From Aegilops tauschii subsp. strangulata (lineage: Eukaryota; Streptophyta; Magnoliopsida; Poales; Poaceae), in assembly GCF_002575655.3 (NCBI RefSeq), contig NC_053036.3, positions 196,262,788-196,326,787 on the forward strand: a stretch of DNA of 64,000 bases, read 5' to 3'. A program made the position numbers and the translations under genes. This document shows, piece after piece, positions 46,853-56,166 of this stretch. The notes below the pieces were generated by a model. The model made no database searches and was not told the origin of the DNA. It was given only the letters and a program-made list of their open reading frames with translations. The first letter of the stretch is position 1; each line of letters starts with the position of its first letter.

Positions 46853-47659
46853 CTACTTATTGTTGCGATGACGCTTGCCATTGCGCTGCTTCCGGCTGGA
46901 TCCCTGGCCGTTTTGGGGAAGGAGGCACTTCCTCATGTCAACGATCCACCTGTACATGTCGTAGCTCGTGTACGCCTCCTTGGCCGCGTACATGACGTGA
47001 GATTTGTCGAGCTTCTCCATCCAGGCCGTGTGCCAGGCACGCTTGTCCTTATTGCAGGAATCCTTCATGTCTCTGTAGTAGGCTTCGATGATGGCCTCGG
47101 CGAGGTGAACCAGTGAGTCCTTCTCATGCTCCTTGCTGCCCCAGATCTTGTATTGGCCCTGGATGTCGACAATATTCTAGCAGGCGATGCCCGAATTCTT
47201 GAGCACCTTTACATCGTTGGCGATGTCCACCGTAGCGAACATGTAGTGGGGGCTGTTGACAAACCTGGCGAAACACTCGCAAGGCCTTGTGGTCAGGCAG
47301 TAGTGGTAGACAAGGACGTGGTTGCGCATGCACATCTGGGCGACGGCGACCTTGGGACGAGTCCCGACACGAGCGCGGGTGTACTCGAGGTCGCACCCGA
47401 CCTCCTTGTACTTCTCCTCGGCAAGCAACAGCTCCATGATGTGGATGGAGTGCTCCACCCAGACCGGGTTGTTGGTGTACACCACCGAGAGGTCCGTGAA
47501 CCTTCTGTGGGTGTCCACCACGGCATGCGTGATGGACTGCTGCTCGTCGGCGGCAGCCGCTCGGAGCGCCATTGGAGCCGCGCAGGATTCTAAGAATTTG
47601 TCGTGGTGGGTGTTCTTCTTGCAATGGTGGGGCATGATCGAAAGATTGAAGAGACACAA
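46853..47659 (-). pseudogene. 3'-5' exonuclease-like gene, copy 2, with one nonsense codon
   Basis: One frame of 269 codons runs from ATG 47659 (a start at 47632, MPHHCKKNTHHDKF, is also possible) to a stop at 46853-46855, broken only by TAG at 47177-47179. Family motifs in order are motif I CDLEYT (Asp and Glu present), an Exo II-like Asp in DIANDVKVLKNSGIA, and an ExoIII-like YAAKEAYTSYDMY where the usual Asp is Glu. A basic tail (SSRKQRNGKRHRNNK) may direct it to the nucleus. In the family (WRN/DnaQ-like DEDDy) this fold trims 3' ends of DNA or RNA. The stop and the Asp-to-Glu change argue against full activity, though the 160-residue product would keep motif I. It is intronless and sits beside a CACTA end. 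Confidence 0.75.
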
Positions 47660-47689
47660 GGGTTAAATGGCCGCTGTAATACATGGGGG

Positions 47690-48439
47690 CCAGGCGGACC
47701 TATAATCGTCACGTCTTGTCACGGCATTCATAGCGGAGGATTCCAGTGCACGCTTGACAACACCGCACTGCACGAGTTTCGTTTGACCACGCGTGGGCTC
47801 GAAGAGGCGCCAAATGTATCATCGGTGAGCCTGTTCATGCGCTACTGCGCAGTTTACCGCGCAAGCTTCCCGTCCAGATAGTTTGGCCATGCGTTTGCTA
47901 GAAGAGGGAAAAATTGTGGGTGTTTATTGGCAAAAAGCTTTGTAAAAACGAAGTGTGTGGACTGACTTCAGTCATAATTTTACCCTGGGTGATGAGGTCA
48001 AAGTTACATTGAAAGGTGATGAACTGATGATGGACACTCGAGTGCAATAATTAATTCTGTGCTCTACAGGGCACACGGTTGAAGAAACCAACTGTGTGCA
48101 TAATGTCGAAGATCGTAGCCGAGTTAGCTATACAGATCGTGTGCTATGAGATCGACAAGGTAAACAGATTCGAGAATGGTTAATAAAATCTAAGACCACT
48201 GCATATTAAGGTCAAAATAGTGCTAGCAATATACGAGTCTCATACGATGCCATTTCAACGATTGTACCACAAAAGCTCGAAATGTTACAAGGTTCAAATT
48301 CCAGAGTTATATGGCTCAAATTCGAAGATTACAAGGTTCAAACTGATATTAGAAATGAAATTCAGCTCATCAGCTCCAAACGCTCGCGCTGATGCGCTGA
48401 ACATGGATATCAGAGAGGTTCAAACTAATATCACCGCTT
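47690..48439. other. Upstream flank and possible second subterminal region
   Basis: The first 200 bases are probably promoter of the exonuclease-like gene. At 48065-48160 words such as CACACGGTTGAAG and CAACTGTGTGC resemble the subterminal repeats at 46125-46720. No gene is seen. GTTCAAA(T/C) words recur at 48290-48430. Confidence 0.3.
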
Positions 48440-51400
48440 CTAAGTCTGCTTTCGAAACCTCATAATTTTTGCAAAGGGGTCGACCAGTGAGAAGTCATGT
48501 ATGGGGTTGACACGATGACTTCCGATTACTCTGTCATCTGAAGTTCCAAAATGAAATTCAGCACTTTTGGAGCCTATTCCATTCTGCCGCAGCCGCCGGT
48601 GCTGATCAACAATCCATTCATTTTTGCGAAATAAATGTAGGGCAAACCTCATTACCTTCAGCACCCTTGCTCTGACAACAAAGAACCTAGCGAATATAAT
48701 CTCTGGTAAGCTCCCTCGGTAGGAGTTCAAAGTAATTTCTAAGAGATGCAGATTTAGGCATTTGACGTGATTGTTTTATTGTATCACATTATCCACCACT
48801 GGGCCTAATCTTATCTGCAAAAGAACAAAACATGTTAGTGCCTACATGCAGTTTTGAACACTACTACATGCCTATTTGATTTGTAGGATTTGTAAAATGC
48901 ACTAACATGCCATGTACGATCTGACATGATTAACATGGGCATTTGATTACAACCTAGAAAAATGTGGCCTTCTTCACAAGAGGTTGGAGTGGATGAAAAG
49001 TTCCCTAAGAAAACTAGTACTGATGAATCCAAAGGAGAAATGCTTATGGATTGTAACCATATGGATCAAGCTACCAATATGGGGGGACATGCATGTACTG
49101 AAATCCTCCAAAAGGATCCTTCAGAAATCTTAGTACATTGTCATTGTAAACTTGGAAAAAGGTGTCACGAATTGAACTCCCTTATGGTTAACACTTAACA
49201 GGAAAGAAACATCACCTCGATATATAGCTTCTCCAGGAACGGAAAGCATCTCAGGAAACTGACAACTTGCTCCAGGTTGGGGCCGATAGATTCTAGTGCC
49301 AAGACCTTCACTATGCGCAGTTTCAGGGTCGAGCTTGTCGGAATCATTTTCTGGATGATAGACGAACATACATCTTCAAAATTAGAAATAATGTTAATTT
49401 GTAGAAGGAGAGGTAGAAGGCGACTGTTGTACCTGAATGGGTTTGGATCAAATAACAAGTTCGGAGTATTTGTCAGACGAGTAGCTCACCACTGTCAATT
49501 TCGGCACAGAAATGACACTGATTCTTGTTGGACCTTCTTGATCAACTACAAGTAACCTCTCAAGTGCAGGTGTGTCCTCAGTGACCATACCGTGGTACAC
49601 ATCTTGTGATGTCTTCTTGCCGCACCAGCAACACACATAAATAGTCCGGAGAGTCATGGAGGTGACATGGAAGCTACTCAATCCATTGATTGCCTGAAGA
49701 CGAAGGTACTCCAGTGCAGTACAGCCACGGAGTAGGCGCTTCATATCACCGTTTGGGAGGCAGACGGTGACGATATCGAGGTGCTTCAGTCGTGGTAGAA
49801 TAAGAGCGGGCGCACCATTAAGGGGTGGAATGACAGTTCCTGAACTTGGCGACCCACAGCATGGGCGCGAGGCAGAGCGCAGATGTTGGCAGCGAGCGCA
49901 TATGCCCATCATCAAAAGTGAGCTCCTCGAGTTGATCTAGGGCGGGAGATTGGAACCAGTCGTCAAGCTTGGCTCGGTCCTTGCCGTTGGAACGGAACTT
50001 GCCCATTCTAAGGCCTCTGGTTGGGCCAAGGTGACTGCCGAGGATCTTGGAGAACACATCCAAGCTTTTGCGATAGCCATGGCAGAGCTCGTGGGTGTCA
50101 ATGATGTCAAGAGGGGTGGAGTTCCATAGGGGGGCGCCACCATCAGGAAAGGATGGTTGTCCGCGCCCCTTATTTGATTGGGAGGAGGGAGATGATGACT
50201 CTCAACATATCATCGGGGAGGCTGCTGATGAAGTCTAGGCCTGCTGGAGTCGCTTGCGGTTCTTGCTCGCCCCGCCTCCGCCTATTGGCAACCCAGTTCT
50301 CCACCTCCAGAGTCTCCTTGTCAGCGCCGCTTTCTGATAGAAGTAGTAGTACATGGAATATTTAGTTAAAACAGGGCAATAGAAAAGTGTATTGGTAACT
50401 AGAAGTTATTAGGTAGGAATATACTAAGAAAATGGAATAACAATTGGTTGCTTAAATACTAGTCAATTCATTTGATATTGCTGGGTAAGTCAACAAGCAG
50501 ATACTTGAAAAGAAAACTTACTTCGAATAAAGTCTGGACGGATGATATCGTCAGGGAAGTTAGCATATATCTCATGACCAAGCTCTTTTATGTGCAGTGC
50601 AATTTTAGTGCCAGCTTTCAGTACATAAAACTTAGAAATTTCTTTCCAAAGGCCAGTGCCAAAATAGGAGTCACCACGTTCGTCAAGTCTTACAGTAGCA
50701 ACGATTGTAAGTCCATGGTTTTTGTTCAGTATGACATCCCTGCAGTCTTGATTTATGTAAAGGGAAAGATTGTGCTCTATAGATTCTGTTGCATAGCAAG
50801 GGATGCGCTACAGAAAATGGTAGGATTGTTAAACAAAATACGGTAACATGCAAATATGGGCCCAAATTGAAAGAACTGTACAACAGTTGAAATCGAAGGA
50901 CAAAAATCTACAATTAAACTGATAGGGTAAACATGATGTCATGGAAATATGAGAGTAATCGAAAGAACAATACATCATTAATTTGCCTAATATAGAAAGA
51001 ATATGAAAAAATCAGTAGGCCATGCCAACCGATTTAGGGTGAGACTGAACATACCGCACGCATCCTCAAGTCATCTGGTACAGTGAGATGGAATGTCTGG
51101 CAGAGGCCGCAAAGTCCTGATGTGTCCGTGCACTGTACACTCTATGAATGAAAGAAAACCCTCAAATCAGCTCGAATAAAAATGAATTCACGGCAATTCC
51201 GGCCGGGTGATTGAAGGAGGCAGATGAACTGGGATAAGAGATGAGATAATATCTCATTAAATTAGTTACCTTGTTGTCCATGAGAAAGAACCCTAAGTAC
51301 GGCAGATTCCCCAACCGAGTGGAGCTGGGTCGACCGTGAGCAGCGTCGAGAAAGTCGATGCTGATAGGCGGCGGCGTGTGGAAGTGGCGAAATGTGGTGG

Positions 51401-51473
51401 GGTTTGCCGGCAGCCTCGGCGGCAACAGGTGTCGAGCTAAGTGGTTACCGCCGAGATAGGTGGCGCCATGCAT
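48440..51473 (-). pseudogene. B3-like plus F-box/LRR/FBD gene, multi-exon, broken
   Basis: Splice signals on the minus strand define exon 1 (51473-51270, MHGATYLGGNHLARHL..., donor GTAACT), exon 2 (51141-51055, QCTDTSGLCGLCQTFHL, donor GTATGT), exon 3 (50807-50522, donor GTAAGT) and exon 4 from 50333 (acceptor TTCTATCAG). Phases agree at every junction. Exon 3 has NHGLTIVATVRLDERGDSYF then GLWKEISKFYVLKAGTKIAL, which resembles the end of a B3-type DNA-binding fold. Exon 4 carries an F-box (FISSLPDDMLRVIISLLP) and leucine-rich blocks (LPRLKHLDIV, LEYLRLQAI). Later pieces hold IVKVLALESIGPNLEQVVSF and, at 48440-48730, an FBD-like C-terminus. F-box proteins bring targets to SCF ubiquitin ligase. 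It is dead: TAA at 50170-50172, TGA at 50143-50145, one extra C near 50130, and further frame changes near 49835 and 49460. Confidence 0.65.
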
Positions 51474-51725
51474 AGACGCGGAGGAGCTTGTGCAGGTATG
51501 AGTGGGGACTGAAGGGGGTGGCGGGCGGGGTGAGGGTTTTTGTGACGTGGGGATGGTGAGGGTTTTCTTTTTTCTTTTTTGAATTGGGTGGTGAGGGTTT
51601 TCTGTCCCACAAATAATTTCGGAGGCAACGGTTTGCTAGAGCCAACCATGTGTGATTGACACGACAGGAAAAATGAAAGTCATTGCACATGGTTCCAATT
51701 TTGGGAATCGCTTCTGATTGACATA
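51474..51725 (-). other. Upstream flank of the B3-like/F-box gene
   Basis: This is C/T-rich on the minus strand (leader-like) with GAGGGTTTT repeats. There is no separate gene. Confidence 0.35.
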
Positions 51726-51958
51726 CTACCTCCGTCCTGGTTTATTGGTCCCCTTTGTAATTTGTAACAAATTTTGACCAAATATTTAACTAAAGAAATG
51801 TTTATGCATGTCACCAAAAATTATATCATTGAACACTATGTTCAAATACGCATCCAACGATATAATTTTTGCTGACCTGCACTAACATTTTGTGATTTAA
51901 ATATTTGGTCAAAATTTAACACAAATTACAAAAGGGGACCAATAAACGAGTACGGATG
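51726..51958. repeat. Stowaway-type MITE
   Basis: CTACCTCCGTCCTGGTTTAT and the inverse ...AATAAACGAGTACGGATG bound 233 bp, flanked by TA. Long inner inverted arms (AAATATTTAACTAAAG..., ATTATATCATTGAAC / ACGATATAATTTTTG) fold back. A further partial end (ACAAAGGGGACCAATAAAC) follows at 51990. Confidence 0.85.
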
Positions 51959-52147
51959 TAGATTCCATCAACCGAACTGATTGCATCCAAATTACAAAGG
52001 GGACCAATAAACAAGTAAACATAGATTAAACATACTCAGACATAGATAATAAGTGTACACGTACACAAGCATAGTTCAACCAGAAGTACATAGCTCAACT
52101 GTCATTAAGCATACTCAAGCGTACATAGTTTGATCCCACATCTCATC

Positions 52148-53154
52148 TCACATGCAGGCATGATCCTGAAGCTTCTCCAGGTACTCGGTGTACGTGTCGT
52201 GTGCCACCCTGCCAGAATACTTCTGCTTGAAGGAGCCAATGGCCCATCCTCTTGCATGAGCCAGAACACTTTGATACACGTCATGAAGCCTGTGGTTGCA
52301 AAATGGGCATCGATAGCCGCTGGCCCAGGTCCTAATACGCCTGTTATGCATTCCCGCATAAATATCCCTTAGGATTTGCCTCTTATACCTCCTCTGGACA
52401 TCTTAATCCTCGATGTCCACATCGTCAGACAGCACATTTACAAATAGTAAAACTAATTTGGTATCAAATCAATGTTTACATGCAGTGAAGGAGGATTAAG
52501 AATTTGTGGCTATTTTTTTATACATATGCAGAGATTATGGTTCGATTTTTAAGCACAGTCGTCTATGTACAGACCAATCTTGAAGAAAATACTGGCACAA
52601 ACATATATGTTGGTCATTCAAAATCAATTGTCAAGTCCTAGCTAGGAATTATTAGCACGAACACTAACCTTAGTCGGATTAGTAGTAGAAATCATTTGCA
52701 CAGATGAAACAACTAATCACTTGTCACTTGTACCATTCAAACAATCAATACACTACACGGATCTAACGAAACTTACTCAGATTTCATGGATTGGGAGAAC
52801 ATAACCATAGGATTTCTATTCCAAAAAGGGGGAGGCAGGAGTAAACAGAGAAACCCTAGGATCTATTTGACACATAAATGGGTATAGATGACTAACCAGT
52901 TGTTCGTCGTCGTCGGAGTCGTCGCCGGAGTGGTCATCGGAGTCGTCACCGGGGTCGTCGCCAGAGTCCGTGTGGAAGTTTGCCTCCGGCAGTGGAAGCT
53001 CGACGCCGTCGACGCCGTCGACGACGTCAGGGTGCAGTGAGAAGTCGCCGGCGGTGACGGCAACCTCTGTCTCCATCTCCACGCCATGCTCCGGTGCTTC
53101 AGCATCCCCAGTGTCGCCACTCCATTCGATGGGGTGCTTCGTCGGCATCCTCAT
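52148..53154 (-). CDS. Small two-exon protein with a zf-XS-like zinc finger
   Basis: Exon 1 (53154-52897, 86 codons) starts MRMPTKHPIEWSGD and is acidic at its end (DDSDDHSGDDSDDDEQ), closing at a GTTAGT donor. Exon 2 encodes RRYKRQILRDIYAGMHNRR then YRCPFCNHRLHDVYQSVLAH and ends DHACM-stop at 52148. The C-x2-C-x13-H-A...H pattern matches the zinc finger that precedes XS domains in plant SGS3/FDM-type RNA-silencing proteins, but no XS domain is seen, so a silencing role is only suggested. If the acceptor is the CAG before AGGAGGTAT (about 52391), phase is kept and no stop is met, giving about 166 residues. An acceptor further upstream would include a TAA. This is the least damaged gene in the window. 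Confidence 0.5.
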
Positions 53155-53271
53155 ACACTGACGGCTTGGAGGACTGAGAGCGGCGTAGAGGATGCAAGCG
53201 GAGAGAGAGGATTGGGTGTGTGGCGAGGATGGGGGGTGCGGCCGCTCGGGCGCACCATTAATATGGAGTAG

Positions 53272-54411
53272 TTGGAGAGAGGCGGGCGATAGTCAAACCG
53301 CTGGCTCGCCTCCCGGTGAGCCTGCGCACCGGACTGCTGGCATGCCTACCATCGTTTCACACAGCTACTCGCACGCCCCCCAATGACACTCCACAGTGAG
53401 CATGCCTCCGCCAATTCACACACCTGGACGCACGCCTCCCGGTCTGCCTGCGCGGCGGACTTCTCGCATGCGTCCCGTCAACTCACGCCTGCTTGCACGA
53501 CACACGGGTCATGTGGCGACACGTATATTGTTTTTCTATTTGGATGATTAATGCTACCACTTTATTTCTTAACCGAAGCATGGCACGTATCCATTGTTGG
53601 TCTAATGCTCAAGGTTCGAATAAATAATCTGTTTGGGATATTGGTTCCCAATTATTAATAATCTCCCGTTTGTAATTAGATAAAGATTACATCAAAACTG
53701 GTCTCAAATTTGACAAAAAGAGTATAATGCCACTCTGTACTTGTGTCCATATGACAACACGATAAGTTTCGTGAACTTCAAATAAGTTCTGGATGTACTA
53801 GAATTTAAAAATCAAGATTCTCAATGTTTGAAATTTCTTGCACGGGGAGTAAACATGCACCTAGTGGGACACAAGTGTTTTTGCAATCCATTTAGGTGCA
53901 CTGTCACGTGTGCATGTAGCTCAAATTTGATTTTCGAACATTATACCTGTAGAAAATCAATCAATGTACTAAAATGTCTTAATGATCTCTGTTTTTTTTT
54001 TGAAATTAAAATGTCCCTCCTTTGGTAACATACGTTCACCGTGGGATAATTTAACATGCATCGTAGTTGCAGTGGATTCGTGGTGTGTGTGTGGGTGTGT
54101 GCGTCTGGGGGTGGCGGGTGGCTCGCAGTACACTACGAGTTGTGAGCCACCGTGTGGGTTGGCCGTTTGGTTAGGTAGGTGCCACATCAGACTCGTGAAT
54201 TCATTATTTAAAACAATACACAACCCTTTCATACATACATGTTTTGGCCACATGCAGTCGATGGTTGTCCTACACGACACTCGATACTCGCGTGTAATGC
54301 TTTTTGTGGGCCCGCGAGGTCGTCGTCCATCACTTTGACGAATAGCCGACATTGAGGTTAATTTGACTAGCAAGGTAGAATCTTTTTTGTTTGTGTTATG
54401 GTGGGACTATA
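53272..54411. other. No gene seen
   Basis: 53280-53500 has loosely repeated CGCACGCCTCCCGGT/GGCATGC phrases. The rest is AT-rich with a TGTGTGTGGGTGTGTGCG run at 54083. Frames lack domains. Confidence 0.4.
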
Positions 54412-55388
54412 TGAAGGAAATATGCCCTAGAGGCAATAATAAAGTTATTATTTATTTCCATCATGATAAATGTTTATTATTCATGCTAGAATTGTATTAA
54501 CCGGAAACATAATACATGTGTGAATACATAGACAAACAGAGTGTCACTAGTATGCCTCTACTTGACTAGCTCGTTAATTAAAGATGGTTATGTTTCCTAA
54601 CCATAGACATGAGTTCTCATTTGATTAACGGGATCACATCATTAGGAGAATGATGTGATTGACTTGAACCATTCCGTTAGCTTAGCACTCGATCGTTTAG
54701 TATTCTGCTATTGCTTTCTTCATGACTTATACATGTTCCTATGACTATGAGATTATGCAACTCCCGTTTACCGGAGGAACACTTTGTGTGCTACCAAACG
54801 TCATAACATAACTGGGTGATTATAAAGGTGCTCTACAGGTGTCTCCGAAGGTACTTGTTGGGTTGGCGTATTTCGAGATTCGGATTTGTCACTCCGATTG
54901 TCGGAGAGGTATCTCTGGGCCCACTCAGTAATGCACATCACTATAAGCCTTGCAAGCATTGTAACTAATGAGTTAGTTGCGGGATGATGTATTACGGAAC
55001 GAGTAAAGAGACTTGCCAGTAACGAGATTGAACTAGGTATTGAGATACCGACGATCGAATCTCGGGCAAGTAACATACCGGTGACAAAGGGAACAACGTA
55101 TGTTGTTATGCGGTTTGACCGATAAAGATCTTCGTAGAATATGTGGGAGCCAATATGAGCATCCAGGTTCCGCTATTGGTTATTGACCGGAGACGTGTCT
55201 CGGTCATGTCTACATTGTTCTCGAACCCGTAGGGTCCGCACGCATAAAGTTTGATGACGGTTATATTATGAGTTTATGTGTTTTGATGTACCGAAGGTAG
55301 TTCGGAGTCCCGTATGAGATCGGGGACATGATGAGGAGTCTCGAAATGGTCGAGACGTAAAGATTGATATATTGGACGACTATATTCG
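54412..55388 (-). repeat. Angela-like LTR piece, reverse orientation
   Basis: The piece starts TGAAGGAAATATGCCCTAGA, a start I associate with Triticeae Copia LTRs of the Angela/BARE/WIS group, and holds TCTCTGGGCCCACTC and GGTTATTGACCGGAGACGTG. It is cut at 55388 by another LTR start. A 5-base target duplication cannot be checked because the far end is absent. Confidence 0.7.
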
Positions 55389-56166
55389 TGTTGGGGAACG
55401 TAGTAATTTCAACAAAATTCTAAGCACACGCAAGATCATGGTGATGCATAGCAACGAGAGGGGAGAGTGTTGTCCACGTACCCTTGTAGACCGAAAGCGG
55501 AAGCGTTAACACAACGCGGTTGATGTAGTCGTACGTCTTCACGATCCGACCGATCAAGTACCGAACGCACGGCACCTCCGAGTTCAGCACACATTCAGCT
55601 CGATGACGTCCCTCGAACTCCGATCCAGCCGAGTGTTGAGGGAGAGTTTCGTCAGCACGACGGCGTGGTGACGATGATGATGTTCTACCGACGCAGGGCT
55701 TCGCCTAAGCTCCGCTACGATATTATCGAGGTGTAATATGGTGGAGGGGGGCACCGCACACGGCTAAAAGATCGTTGATCAATTGTGTGTCCAGAGGTGC
55801 CCCCTGCCCCCGTATATAAAGGTGCAAGGGGGAGGCCGCCGGCCTAGGAGGTAGAGGCGCGCCAGGAGGAGTTCTACTCCTACCGGGAGTAGGACTCCCC
55901 CCTTTCCATGTTGGACTAGGAGTGGAAGGGGGAAGAGGTGGAGGGGAGGAAGGAAGGGGGGGGGGTGCCGCCCCCCTCTCCTTGTCCTATTCGGACTGGG
56001 GGGAAGGGGGGCGCGGCCCTGCCCTAGCCTCCTCTCCTCTCTTCCACCTAGGCCCAATAAGGCCCGCTAAGTTACCGGGGGGTTCCGGTAACCTCCCGGT
56101 ACTCCGGAAAAATCCCGATTTCACCCGGAACACTTCCGATGTCCAAACATAGGCTTCCAATATATC
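55389..56166 (+). repeat. Angela-like LTR piece, forward orientation
   Basis: TGTTGGGGAACGTAGTAATT starts a second LTR of the same broad group, inserted in the first. It includes GCCCCCTGCCCCCGTATATA (a TATA region near 55812) and CGCGCCAGGAGGAG. It is cut at 56166 by the next element. Confidence 0.7.
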
